DNA of 64,000 nucleotides, taken from assembly GCF_027497255.1 (NCBI RefSeq), contig NZ_CP114903.1:4402001-4466000 (forward strand). Reading direction: 5' to 3'. Under the pieces are notes generated by a model. It was not told where the DNA came from. It did no database searches and saw nothing but the letters and a program-made list of their open reading frames with translations. This document shows positions 24,477 to 33,007 of this stretch, one piece after another. The translations under genes and the position numbers were made by a program. Origin of the DNA: Micromonospora sp. WMMD882. Its GTDB lineage: Bacteria; Actinomycetota; Actinomycetes; Mycobacteriales; Micromonosporaceae. Each line of letters begins with the position of its first letter. The first letter of the stretch is position 1.

Positions 24477-24542
24477 CTCTAGAGCTGCCCCGTTTGTGCT
24501 ACCGAGTCGCTCGCCGGTAGCGCAGACGGGGCAGCTCTAGAG
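24477..24542. repeat. 28-bp-stem inverted repeat / giant hairpin
   Basis: The left arm CTCTAGAGCTGCCCCGT (then TTGTGCTACCG) and the right arm, ending ACGGGGCAGCTCTAGAG, pair over 28 bp around a 10-nt loop. The first 17 bp are perfect. The two mismatches are both T:C changes that become G-U pairs in RNA. A further 12-bp copy of the arm (ACGGGGCAGCTC) occurs at 24699-24710. It lies between the CNNM pair and the Fe-S oxidoreductase. It could be a bidirectional terminator, a small structured RNA or a MITE. Confidence 0.85.
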
Positions 24543-24864
24543 CGCTCACGACCCACCACCACCACGGACCCCGCACCAACCTCACGGGGAGCACCTCCGC
24601 GGAGCCCGGAACCACCACGAACCACCACGGACGTGACCCCCACCGACCAACAGGGACCACCAGGGGCGGCAGCACCCCCGCGGGGCCCGTCAGCACGGAC
24701 GGGGCAGCTCGACAGCGGTTGTCCGCCACACCTACCGCCCGGCGCTGATGGCCGACGCGGCACCGCCGGAACCCACCGCCGCCGAACCGAACCGCCGCCG
24801 CAGTCGAGCAGTCACCGGCTTGGGACGCGCCGGCCGCGCCGGGTTCAGCGAGGTTCAGCGGGGT

Positions 24865-27060
24865 TCAGCCGGCGACCGGGGCGGACTCCTGGTCGTCGCG
24901 GGGCTGGGCCGGCTTCATCGAGCGGAGCAGCACGCTTGCCACGTCGACCACCTCGACCTGCTCGCCGGCCTCCTTGCCGTTGACCCCGTCGTTGAGCATG
25001 GTCGAGCAGAACGGGCAGCCGACCGCGATGGTCTTCGCGCCGGTCGACATGGCCTCCTCGACCCGGTCGACGTTGATCCGCTTGCCGATCCGCTCCTCCA
25101 TCCACATCCGGGCCCCACCGGCTCCGCAGCAGAAGGAACGCTCGCTGTTGCGGGGCATCTCGATCACCGCGTCCTGGGCGGACGAGCCGAGCACCTCACG
25201 CGGCGGGGCGAAGACCCGGTTGTGCCGGCCCAGGTAGCAGGGGTCGTGGTAGGTGACCCCGCCGTCGACCGGCTGGACGGGGGTGAGCTTGCCGGTGCTC
25301 ACCAGGTGGGCCAGGAGCTGGGTGTGGTGCACCACCTCGAACTCGCCGCCGAGCTGCCCGTACTCGTTGCCGAGGGTGTTGAAGCAGTGCGGGCAGGTGG
25401 CGACGATCTTGCGCTTGGTCTTCTCCCGGCCCTCGAACGCCTCGTTGAGGGTCTCCACGTTCTGCTGGGCGAGCATCTGGAAGACGAACTCGTTGCCGAT
25501 CCGACGGGCCGGGTCACCGGTGCAGGTCTCACCCTCGCCGAGGATGGCGAAGGAGACACCGGCCTCGTTCAGCAGCGTGGCGACGGCCCGGGTGGTCTTC
25601 TTGGCCCGGTCCTCGAACGCGCCGGCGCAGCCGACCCAGAAGAGGTACTCGAAGTCGTCGACCTCGCCGACCCGGGGAACCTCGAAGTCGAGACCCTTGG
25701 TCCAGTCCTCCCGGGTGTTCTGCGGCGCGCCCCACGGGTTGCCCTTGTTCTCCAGGTTGCGCAGCATCACGCCGGCCTCGGACGGGAAGCTCGACTCGAT
25801 GAGCACCTGGTAACGGCGCATATCGACGATGTGGTCGACGTGCTCGATGTCGACCGGGCACTGCTCGACACAGGCGCCGCAGGTGGTGCAGGACCACAGC
25901 ACGTCCGGGTCGATGATCCCGCCGGCCTCGGCGTCACCGATCAGCGGCTTCTCCGCCTCGGCGAGGGCGAGCACGTCCACGTGGGCGAGCTGCGCGGCGG
26001 TGGCCTTCTCCTCACCGGTGAGGTCCTTGCCGCCGCCGGCCAGCAGGTAAGGGGCCTTCGCGTACGCGTGGTCACGCAGGCTGAGCACCAGCAGCTTCGG
26101 CGACAGCGGCTTGCCGGTGTTCCAGGCCGGGCACTGCGACTGGCAGCGTCCGCACTCGGTGCAGGTGCTGAAGTCCAGCAGGCCCTTCCAGGTGAACTGC
26201 TCGACCTGGGCGACGCCGAACTGGTCGGTCTCCGGGTCGGCCTCCTCGAAGTCGAGCGGCTTGCCGTTGCTGGTCATCGGGCGCAGCGCGCCCAGACCGG
26301 AGCCGGCCCGACCCGGGTCCCGCTTGAAGTAGATGTTGAAGAAGGCCAGGAAGCGGTGCCAGGCCACGCCCATGGTCACGTTGAGCCCGATCACGATGAG
26401 CCAGGTCATCGAGATCAGGATCTTGACGAGGGCGGCGACGCTGACCCCGGACTCCCAGGCGGGCAGCAGCGAGCCGACCGCGTGGCTGACCGGGGTGGCC
26501 CAGAGCGGGTACTCGAAGTGGTCGGTGGCGACCTTGAAGCCCCGGATCACGAAACCCATGACGAGCACGGCCAGCACGACCGCCTCGACGAAGTACCCCT
26601 GCCACATCGTGGAGCCGGTGAACCGGGAGCGCCCGCCCGGGCGGCCCGGCCGGTTGCGGATCCGGATCGCGATCAGCACCACGATGCCCGCCACCCCGAG
26701 CACGCCGATCAGCTCGGTGACCAGCCCGTAGACCGTCCAGCCGCCGATCAGCGGCAGACCGCCGGTGGTCGAGACGACCTCGAAGTACGCCTCCAGCACC
26801 AGCAGCGACAGGACGACGAAGCCGACCATGACGAACCAGTGCGCCGCGCCGACGACGCTCCAGCGGAGCATCCGGGTGTGGCCGGCCGTCTCGGCCAGCA
26901 TCGTCTTCGTCCGGGCGACCGGGTCACCGGAGCGTCCCGGGTCCGGTTGACCGAGCCGGACGACTGCCACGATGCGTAGCACCGCCTGCGCCGCCACCCA
27001 CACCGCCAGGACGGTGATGGCTGCGGCGAGGATCGTGGTGACGATCTGGACGCTGCCCAT
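24865..27060 (-). CDS. membrane-bound (Fe-S) oxidoreductase, heterodisulfide-reductase/GlpC-like
   Basis: In this 731-residue protein residues 1-260 hold five or six membrane helices resembling a nitrate-reductase-gamma/b-type cytochrome domain (HWFVMVGFVVLSLLVLEAYF and others). Then two 4Fe-4S sites: CTECGRCQSQCPAW (about residue 298) and CTTCGACVEQCPVD (about residue 390). The C-terminal half has CCG-type cysteine domains (CPHCFNTLG, HDPCYLGRHN, CCGAGGARMW), as in HdrB/D and GlpC. This is the conserved actinobacterial '(Fe-S)-binding protein', probably passing electrons from a dehydrogenase, perhaps acyl-CoA oxidation, to the quinone pool. A perfect palindrome 150 bp upstream may be its operator. 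Confidence 0.9.
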   Translation of the reverse strand: MGSVQIVTTILAAAITVLAVWVAAQAVLRIVAVVRLGQPDPGRSGDPVARTKTMLAETAGHTRMLRWSVVGAAHWFVMVGFVVLSLLVLEAYFEVVSTTGGLPLIGGWTVYGLVTELIGVLGVAGIVVLIAIRIRNRPGRPGGRSRFTGSTMWQGYFVEAVVLAVLVMGFVIRGFKVATDHFEYPLWATPVSHAVGSLLPAWESGVSVAALVKILISMTWLIVIGLNVTMGVAWHRFLAFFNIYFKRDPGRAGSGLGALRPMTSNGKPLDFEEADPETDQFGVAQVEQFTWKGLLDFSTCTECGRCQSQCPAWNTGKPLSPKLLVLSLRDHAYAKAPYLLAGGGKDLTGEEKATAAQLAHVDVLALAEAEKPLIGDAEAGGIIDPDVLWSCTTCGACVEQCPVDIEHVDHIVDMRRYQVLIESSFPSEAGVMLRNLENKGNPWGAPQNTREDWTKGLDFEVPRVGEVDDFEYLFWVGCAGAFEDRAKKTTRAVATLLNEAGVSFAILGEGETCTGDPARRIGNEFVFQMLAQQNVETLNEAFEGREKTKRKIVATCPHCFNTLGNEYGQLGGEFEVVHHTQLLAHLVSTGKLTPVQPVDGGVTYHDPCYLGRHNRVFAPPREVLGSSAQDAVIEMPRNSERSFCCGAGGARMWMEERIGKRINVDRVEEAMSTGAKTIAVGCPFCSTMLNDGVNGKEAGEQVEVVDVASVLLRSMKPAQPRDDQESAPVAG

Positions 27061-27209
27061 AGCGTTGGCCTCCCCGCCTCTGCTGCCCTGCGAGCCGTCC
27101 GGCGACCGCGGCCGGGATGACGCCCCGGCCGGCTGCCCGCCGCGACGCCCGGCCCTGGCCGGTCGATGACCTCGCTCCGCTCGGTCATGCAGTGCAGCCT
27201 ACGCGCAGG

Positions 27210-27225
27210 GTTACTCAGGAGTAAC
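27210..27225. promoter_or_regulatory. candidate operator palindrome GTTACTC-AG-GAGTAAC
   Basis: A perfect 7-bp inverted repeat with a 2-bp spacer lies in the 267-bp gap between the Fe-S oxidoreductase start and the end of crgA. It is about 150 bp upstream of the oxidoreductase. Shape and size fit a TetR- or GntR-type site; the binder is unknown. Confidence 0.55.
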
Positions 27226-27327
27226 GTGAGGAACCTCGCACCGGGCCGCGCCGCCCTGAGCACACACCTTAGGGCGAAGCAACGGATCAGCGCTGGTCAG
27301 GGGGACGCGTCGCGGCCCGGGCCGGAC

Positions 27328-27591
27328 TCAGCGCCAGCGGGAGAGCACGATCAGGGAGGCGACCATGGCCCCGAAACCGACGGCGAGGTTCCAGTAGCCC
27401 CACGCGGCGACCGGGTACGCCTGCTCTGAGAGGTAGTACACGACCAGCCAGGCGATGCCGGCCGCGATCAGCGAGACCGCCAGGATCGGCAGCCAGACCG
27501 GGCTGGGCTTACGCGTCGCCGCCGAGGCCGTCGGACGGACATCCGTCGGCGGGGTGTACACCTTCTTCTTGCGGACCTGTGACTTGGGCAC
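27328..27591 (-). CDS. crgA: cell division protein CrgA
   Basis: The protein has 87 residues, starting at GTG 27591. The basic N-terminus PKSQVRKKKVYTPP is the CrgA hallmark. Two membrane helices follow (VWLPILAVSLIAAGIAWLVV and WGYWNLAVGFGAMVASLIVL) with the short C-terminal SRWR. CrgA is an integral septal protein that recruits wall-synthesis partners (FtsI, FtsQ, CwsA) and tempers FtsZ-ring formation in Streptomyces and mycobacteria. Its place beside the pknAB/pbpA/rodA block is conserved. The downstream 27226-27327 has no gene. Confidence 0.95.
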   Translation of the reverse strand: MPKSQVRKKKVYTPPTDVRPTASAATRKPSPVWLPILAVSLIAAGIAWLVVYYLSEQAYPVAAWGYWNLAVGFGAMVASLIVLSRWR

Positions 27592-27808
27592 GACGCTCTC
27601 TCCAGAGGGGTTACGACCTCGTCCGGCCTGACAACCGGGCGCGAGGGCGACGGTCCATGGCCAATAATGTTCGACAGCTAGCGTAGTCCCGATGACCCGT
27701 TCAGGCCATGAATGAGGCGGACCGGATGCGCGCAGTGACCGAAAAGAGCGGAACTGGTCCGGTGCCGAACCTGTTCTGACGGGTGGACACCGGGGGAAGG
27801 AGCGCTCT

Positions 27809-28609
27809 GTGGAGTACACATCCGGCGCCGCGTCCTGGCAGAAGGCGCTCCGGCGGGCCGTCGTCGGGCTGCTGCCCCGCCGGCCACGGCAGCGCCGGCC
27901 GGGCTGGTCGGTCGGCGTACCGCTGATCGCCGCCGCGGCCGGGCTGCTCTTCACCACCACCGCCACCACCGCCGGGGGCACCGCGCTGCGCGAGGACCGC
28001 CGGCCCCAGCTCACCCAGTTGATCGACGGCGCCCGGGACCGGGTGGCGGCCAGCGAGGACCGGGCGGCGGAGCTGCGGGCCGACGTGGAACGGCGGACGG
28101 AGGAGCTCGCCGGCACCGACCAGCCGATCGCCGACGAGCAGGGCCGGGCGGCGGCCAACCGGCAGGCGGCCGGGTTCACCGCGCTCACCGGCGCCGGGGT
28201 GACCGTGGAGCTGGACGACGCCCGCCGGCTGGAGACCCTGCCCGAAGGGGCGAGCAACGACGACCTGGTCGTCCACCAGGGGGACGTCCAGGCGGTGGTC
28301 AACGCGCTCTGGGCGGGCGGCGCGGAGGCGATGTCAATCATGAACGTCCGTGTGCTGACCACCAGCGCGGTACGCTGCGTGGGTAACACCCTGCTGCTGC
28401 ACGGCCGGGTGTACTCCCCACCGTTCAAGATCGTAGCAATCGGCGATGCGGACGCCCTCCAGCGGGCCCTCGCCAACTCCAAGGGAGTCCGGTTGTTCAA
28501 GGACGCGGTCGACCACTACCAGCTCGGCTACCGCGAGACCGTCTCCACGGTCACCGTGCCGGCGTTCGAGGGTTCGACGGCGCTCCGCTCGGCGAAGGTG
28601 CCGAGGTGA
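27809..28609 (+). CDS. DUF881 family protein
   Basis: This 266-residue protein starts at GTG 27809 with GGAAGGAG upstream. One membrane anchor lies at residues about 33-55 ([20 protein letters not shown]), followed by a coiled coil ([19 protein letters not shown]). The DUF881 domain contains [35 protein letters not shown] and [23 protein letters not shown]881 proteins are conserved next to division and sortase genes in actinobacteria; their role is not established. It is divergent from crgA and overlaps or abuts the sortase gene, so the two are cotranscribed. Confidence 0.9.
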   Translation: MEYTSGAASWQKALRRAVVGLLPRRPRQRRPGWSVGVPLIAAAAGLLFTTTATTAGGTALREDRRPQLTQLIDGARDRVAASEDRAAELRADVERRTEELAGTDQPIADEQGRAAANRQAAGFTALTGAGVTVELDDARRLETLPEGASNDDLVVHQGDVQAVVNALWAGGAEAMSIMNVRVLTTSAVRCVGNTLLLHGRVYSPPFKIVAIGDADALQRALANSKGVRLFKDAVDHYQLGYRETVSTVTVPAFEGSTALRSAKVPR

Positions 28610-28614
28610 CGGGT

Positions 28615-30129
28615 ATGTCCGACGACTGGCGTGCCGGCGGCTCCGGCCGGCGGCACCGCGCCGACGACACGGACGGCCCCACGGACTTCCTCCCCTCGTC
28701 GGACCGGCCGGGCCCGCCGCCGTCGGACCGACCTTGCACGCCGCCGGTGATCCGGCCGGGTACGCCGCCCCAGTCGTCGCCGGCCTCCCGCGGCCCGTGG
28801 CCGGCCCCGGTTCCGCCTCGGCGCACCGCTCCGCCCGCCGGGCCGCCCCGCTGGCCCGGCAACCTGTCGGATGCCGGCGCCCCGCCCCGCTGGCCCGGTA
28901 GCCCGACCGGCGACGGTCCGGGGCGGAACACCGGTGGCGGCGCCAGGACGACCACCCCCCCACCGCCGACACCGGCTCCCGACCAGCGTCCCACTGTCAG
29001 CCCGGGCGGTGAACGACCCACCGCCGGCCCCGCCGGCCAGCGTCCCGGCGGCGGCGTGGAGGGGCCGACCGTGGTCATCGCCACGGTCGGGACCCGCGAC
29101 GACGACTCGACGGCGCTGATCCCGGCGGTGAGCGGTGACCGACCGCGCCAGCCGGCCGACCGGCCGACGGCCGCCGCGCCCATGACCGGACCGACGGCCG
29201 CCGCGCCCATGGCCGGGCCGACGGCCGCCGCGCCCATGGCCGGGCCGCCGCCGGAAGCCCCCGGCCTCGACTCGACCGCCCTGATGGGCGCCGTTCCGCG
29301 GCTGCCGGCCCGCGACGACGAGCCGGCGGGCGACCGGGGCCTGACCGACGCCCCGCCCGTGCCCCGGCGCGGTGAGCGGGTGGTGCAGTTGCGCCCGGAG
29401 CAGACCGGCGAGGGCTACCGGAGCGTCTACTCGGAGCTGACCCGTCCCACCTTCTGGTCCCGGCTGCGCACCGGCATCCGCGTCGGCGGCGAGCTGCTGA
29501 TCACCTTCGGCCTGGTGGTGCTGCTGTTCGCCGGGTACGAGGTGTGGGGCAAGTCGGCGATCGTCGACGCCCACCAGGACGACCTCAGCCAGCAGTTGGA
29601 GCAGGCCTGGGGCCCCAGCGGCGACCCCACGGTCGCCCCGTCGGCGAGCCCGCCCCCCGGTCCGAAGGCCCCGCCTGGCGGCAAGCCGATCGCCGGCCTC
29701 TACATCCCCAAGCTCGACAAGAGCTGGGTGGTGGTCGAGGGCGTCACCCAGAAGGACATCCGGTACGCCCCGGGCCACTACCCGACCAGCGCCATGCCGG
29801 GTGAGGTGGGCAACTTCTCGGTCGCCGGGCACCGTAACCGGGCCACCTTCTGGCGGTTGGACGAGCTGGCCGACGGCGACGCCATCGTGGTCGAGGGCAA
29901 GAACGAGTGGTACGTGTACCACGTCTCGGAGTCCCGGATCGTCAAGCCGTCCCAGGTCGAGGTGGTCGCCCCGGTCCCCGGGCGGCCCGGGGCCAAGCCG
30001 AGCAGGCGGATGCTCACCCTGACCACCTGCAATCCGAAGTTCGACAACTACCAACGCCTGATCATCCACGCCGAGCTGAACCGTACCCAGGCCAAGTCGG
30101 CGGGTCGACCGGCCGAGCTGGGAGGCTGA
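28615..30129 (+). CDS. class E sortase with long disordered N-terminus
   Basis: A 504-residue protein; an overlapping GTG at 28606 is the alternative start. Residues 1-260 are Pro/Arg/Thr-rich and contain three tandem copies of the octapeptide PTAAAPM(A/T)G. One membrane helix ([20 protein letters not shown], about residues 285-310) leads to the sortase barrel. Catalytic residues: His in [18 protein letters not shown], Cys in [14 protein letters not shown], then an Arg late in the barrel. Class E enzymes recognise LAXTG-type signals, but no substrate is visible in this window. It follows DUF881 with translational coupling. Confidence 0.92.
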   Translation: MSDDWRAGGSGRRHRADDTDGPTDFLPSSDRPGPPPSDRPCTPPVIRPGTPPQSSPASRGPWPAPVPPRRTAPPAGPPRWPGNLSDAGAPPRWPGSPTGDGPGRNTGGGARTTTPPPPTPAPDQRPTVSPGGERPTAGPAGQRPGGGVEGPTVVIATVGTRDDDSTALIPAVSGDRPRQPADRPTAAAPMTGPTAAAPMAGPTAAAPMAGPPPEAPGLDSTALMGAVPRLPARDDEPAGDRGLTDAPPVPRRGERVVQLRPEQTGEGYRSVYSELTRPTFWSRLRTGIRVGGELLITFGLVVLLFAGYEVWGKSAIVDAHQDDLSQQLEQAWGPSGDPTVAPSASPPPGPKAPPGGKPIAGLYIPKLDKSWVVVEGVTQKDIRYAPGHYPTSAMPGEVGNFSVAGHRNRATFWRLDELADGDAIVVEGKNEWYVYHVSESRIVKPSQVEVVAPVPGRPGAKPSRRMLTLTTCNPKFDNYQRLIIHAELNRTQAKSAGRPAELGG

Positions 30130-30133
30130 CCCG

Positions 30134-30424
30134 GTGTACGCGTGGATCTGGCGGAAGCTGCCCTTCGGTCTGCCCGGCAAGCTGGCCGGTTCGGTGCTGC
30201 TCGCCTCGGCGATGGTCGCTCTGCTCTGGTACGTCGTCTTCCCCTGGGCCGAGCCGTTGCTCCCGTTCGACGACGTGCAGGTCACCCAGAACGTCGACAG
30301 CCCGGGCGGCCCGGCCGGTGGCGACTCCGGCCCCGGCGCCGGCGACCAGCCGGCCGGCGACGAGCACGATCTGCCGTACGACACCGACCAGAACAACACC
30401 CCGCCCCCCTCCCCGCAGAGGTGA
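30134..30424 (+). CDS. conserved membrane protein of the division block
   Basis: This 96-residue protein starts at GTG 30134, 4 bp after the sortase stop. An amphipathic start (YAWIWRKLPFGLPGKLAG) precedes one membrane helix (SVLLASAMVALLWYVVFPWA). The short extracellular tail is rich in Gly, Pro and Asp (FDDVQVTQNVDSPGG onward). It is conserved at this position between the sortase and pabA-like genes in actinobacteria, but no function is assigned. It could be a sortase accessory protein (inference from coupling). Confidence 0.75.
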   Translation: MYAWIWRKLPFGLPGKLAGSVLLASAMVALLWYVVFPWAEPLLPFDDVQVTQNVDSPGGPAGGDSGPGAGDQPAGDEHDLPYDTDQNNTPPPSPQR

Positions 30425-30428
30425 GTCG

Positions 30429-31079
30429 ATGCGCGTACTGGTGATCGACAACTACGACTCGTTCGTCTTCAACCTGGTCCAGTATCTCGGCCAGCTCGGC
30501 GTGGACTGCGACGTCCGGCGTAACGACGAGATCAGCGTCGACGAGGTCGGCCGGCTCGGCGCGGCCGGTGTGCTGCTCTCCCCCGGGCCGGGCAGCCCCG
30601 ACCGGGCCGGCATCTGTCTGGACGTCGTCCACCGGTACGGCGGCGAGCTGCCGATCTTCGGGGTGTGCCTCGGCCACCAGGCGATCGGCGAGGCGTTCGG
30701 GGCCACCGTGGCCCGTGCTCCGGAGCTGCTGCACGGCAAGACCTCGCAGGTCCGGCATTCCTCGACGGGTGTGCTGGCCGGTCTGCCCGACCCGTTCACG
30801 GCGACCCGCTACCACTCGCTGGCGGTGCTGCCGGAGACCCTGCCGGAGGAGCTGGAGGTGACCGGCTGGACCGGCTCCGGCGTGGTGATGGCGATGCGGC
30901 ACCGCACCCTGCCGATCGAGGGCGTGCAGTTCCACCCGGAGTCCGTGTTGACCGAGGGTGGTCATCTGATGCTGGCCAACTGGCTGGCCGCCTGCGGGTT
31001 CCGGGCGGCGCTCGACCGCGCGCCGGAGTTGGCCGCCGAGGTGGACGCCCGCCGGTTGGCGGCCTTCGTCACCACCTGA
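30429..31079 (+). CDS. trpG/pabA: anthranilate/aminodeoxychorismate synthase glutamine amidotransferase
   Basis: This 216-residue class I glutaminase begins MRVLVIDNYDSFVFNLVQYL. LLSPGPGSPDRAGIC is followed by the nucleophile Cys in FGVCLGHQAIGEAFG, and by the His-Glu pair in VQFHPESVLTEGG. It supplies ammonia from glutamine to chorismate for folate (PabA) or tryptophan (TrpG) synthesis. In actinobacteria the copy beside pknB often serves both. The synthase subunit is not in the window. The ATG overlaps nothing but lies 4 bp after the previous stop, so it shares the plus-strand operon. The 95-bp gap to the convergent pknB is GC-rich with imperfect inverted repeats. Confidence 0.93.
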   Translation: MRVLVIDNYDSFVFNLVQYLGQLGVDCDVRRNDEISVDEVGRLGAAGVLLSPGPGSPDRAGICLDVVHRYGGELPIFGVCLGHQAIGEAFGATVARAPELLHGKTSQVRHSSTGVLAGLPDPFTATRYHSLAVLPETLPEELEVTGWTGSGVVMAMRHRTLPIEGVQFHPESVLTEGGHLMLANWLAACGFRAALDRAPELAAEVDARRLAAFVTT

Positions 31080-31174
31080 CGGGCCCTCGACCCGGTCACG
31101 CCCAGCCGGGCTGGCCGCCCCGGTTCGGGCCGGCCCGACCGGTCCCTGCCGGCGCACGGACCGCCGAAGGTTCG

Positions 31175-33007
31175 TCAGCGCAGCCGGTTGACGTCGTCGC
31201 GGGGCGGCAGCGTCGGGAACGGCACTCCGCCACCGCCACCGCCGCCGTCGCTCGGCGTGGGGGTGGGCGTGGTCGGCATGGGCGGCTCGGGCGATTCGGT
31301 CGGGTCCGGCTCGGGTTCCGGCTGGCTGACCGTGATGGTCACCGTCTCGCCCACCGCCAGTGAGGCGCCACCCCGGGGGTCCTGACCGGTGACCTCGCCC
31401 GCCTCGTCGGCCGGCACCTCCTCGCCCTTGCGGACGTTGACCTTGTAGCCGGCCTTCCGCAGCTCCTCGGTGGCGTCCTCCTGGCTCTCGCCGACCACGT
31501 CCGGCACCTCGCGGAGGTTGCCCCGGGAGACCTCGACGACGACCTTGCTGCCGGACTCGACAGTCTGGCCGGACGCCGGGGTCACCTTCGTCACCAGGCC
31601 CTCGGTCTTGCCGCTGTTGACGTCCTTCTTCTCCACGGTGAGCCCGAGCGCTTCGAGCTGGGCCTTCACGTTCTCGTACTGGGAGTCGACCAGGCCGGCG
31701 GGGATCTTCACCGGCGGCTTGCCGTCGCAGATCTGGAGGGTGACCGTCTCGTTGGGGTTGAGCCGGGTCCCGCCCTCTGGGCTCTGCCGGGCGACGGTGC
31801 CCTCCCGGCACTCGGTGTCCAGCACCGGGTCGCCGATCTGCACGGTGAGCCTGGCGGCGGTGAGTTTCGCCTCGGCGGCCTGCCGGGTCTCGCCCAGCAC
31901 CTGCGGCACCGGGACGCTCTCCTCCCCGCTCTGGTTGAGCAGCAGCCCGGCGACCAGGGCGATCACCGCGAGGACGCCGAGGCCGGCGAGGGTGGCGATG
32001 ACCCAGGACGAGGCGCGTCGCCGGCGGGGGTCACCGACCCGGGCCGGCCCCTGCTGCCGGGTCTGCGGGCCGGCGGCAGCGGCCGGGAAGGCCGCCGCGG
32101 CCGGCGCCGGCCCCATCGCCACCGTCTCGTCCTCGCGCAGCACCGGGGTGGCCGCCACCGGACGGCCGGCGGCGGCCCGCAGCAGGTCGGCGCGCATCTC
32201 CCCGGCGCTCTGGTAGCGGTTGAGCGGGTTCTTCGACAGCGCCTTGAGCACGATCGCGTCGATCGACGGGGTGACGTCCGGGTTGATGTCGCTGGGCGTC
32301 GGCGGCGCCTCCCGGACGTGCTGGTAGGCCACGCTGACCGGGCTGTCGCCGACGAACGGGGGATGCCCGCAGAGCAGCTCGAACAGCACGCAACCGGCGG
32401 CGTAGACGTCGGAGCGGGCGTCGACCGCCTCGCCCCGGGCCTGCTCGGGGGAGAGGTACTGGGCGGTGCCGATGACCGCGCTGGTCTGCGTCATCGTGGT
32501 CGCGCCGCTGGCCAGCGCGCGGGCGATGCCGAAGTCCATCACCTTGACCTGCCCGGTCAGGGTGAGCATCACGTTGCCGGGCTTGATGTCCCGGTGGATG
32601 ATGCCGTGCCGGTGGCTGAACTCCAGCGCCGCGCACATGTCGGCGGTGATCTCCAGCGCCCGGCGGGGCTGGAGCCGGCCCTCCGCGCCGAGGACCTCTT
32701 TCAGGGTGCGCCCGTTGACGAACTCCATGACGATGAACGGGAGCGTCTCGCCGGTCGGCGCGGTCTCCTCGCCGGTGTCGTAGACGGCGACGATCGCGGG
32801 GTGGTTGAGCGAGGCGGCGTTCTGCGCCTCGCGACGGAACCGCATCTGGAAGGTGGCGTCGCGGGCCAGGTCGGCCCGGAGCATCTTGATCGCCACGTCC
32901 CGGCCGAGCCTCAGGTCACGACCGCGGTGCACCTCGGCCATACCGCCGTAGCCGAGGAGCTCGCCGACCTGGTACCTGCCACCCAGCAGGCGGGCCTGCG
33001 CAGTCAT
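31175..33007 (-). CDS. pknB: Ser/Thr protein kinase with PASTA domains
   Basis: In this 610-residue protein the kinase domain (about residues 10-270) has the Gly loop LGYGGMAEVHRG, VAIKMLRADLA Lys, HRDIKPGNVML catalytic loop, DFGIARAL and APE-equivalent motif (YLSPEQARGE). A membrane helix near residues 335-357 (WVIATLAGLGVLAVIALVAG) leads to three PASTA repeats that bind muropeptides or lipid II, ending in a Pro/Gly-rich tail. It is the central growth kinase phosphorylating wall-synthesis proteins. Its ATG overlaps the pknA stop (ATGA). It is last in the fhaA-to-pknB operon. Confidence 0.96.
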   Translation of the reverse strand: MTAQARLLGGRYQVGELLGYGGMAEVHRGRDLRLGRDVAIKMLRADLARDATFQMRFRREAQNAASLNHPAIVAVYDTGEETAPTGETLPFIVMEFVNGRTLKEVLGAEGRLQPRRALEITADMCAALEFSHRHGIIHRDIKPGNVMLTLTGQVKVMDFGIARALASGATTMTQTSAVIGTAQYLSPEQARGEAVDARSDVYAAGCVLFELLCGHPPFVGDSPVSVAYQHVREAPPTPSDINPDVTPSIDAIVLKALSKNPLNRYQSAGEMRADLLRAAAGRPVAATPVLREDETVAMGPAPAAAAFPAAAAGPQTRQQGPARVGDPRRRRASSWVIATLAGLGVLAVIALVAGLLLNQSGEESVPVPQVLGETRQAAEAKLTAARLTVQIGDPVLDTECREGTVARQSPEGGTRLNPNETVTLQICDGKPPVKIPAGLVDSQYENVKAQLEALGLTVEKKDVNSGKTEGLVTKVTPASGQTVESGSKVVVEVSRGNLREVPDVVGESQEDATEELRKAGYKVNVRKGEEVPADEAGEVTGQDPRGGASLAVGETVTITVSQPEPEPDPTESPEPPMPTTPTPTPSDGGGGGGGVPFPTLPPRDDVNRLR

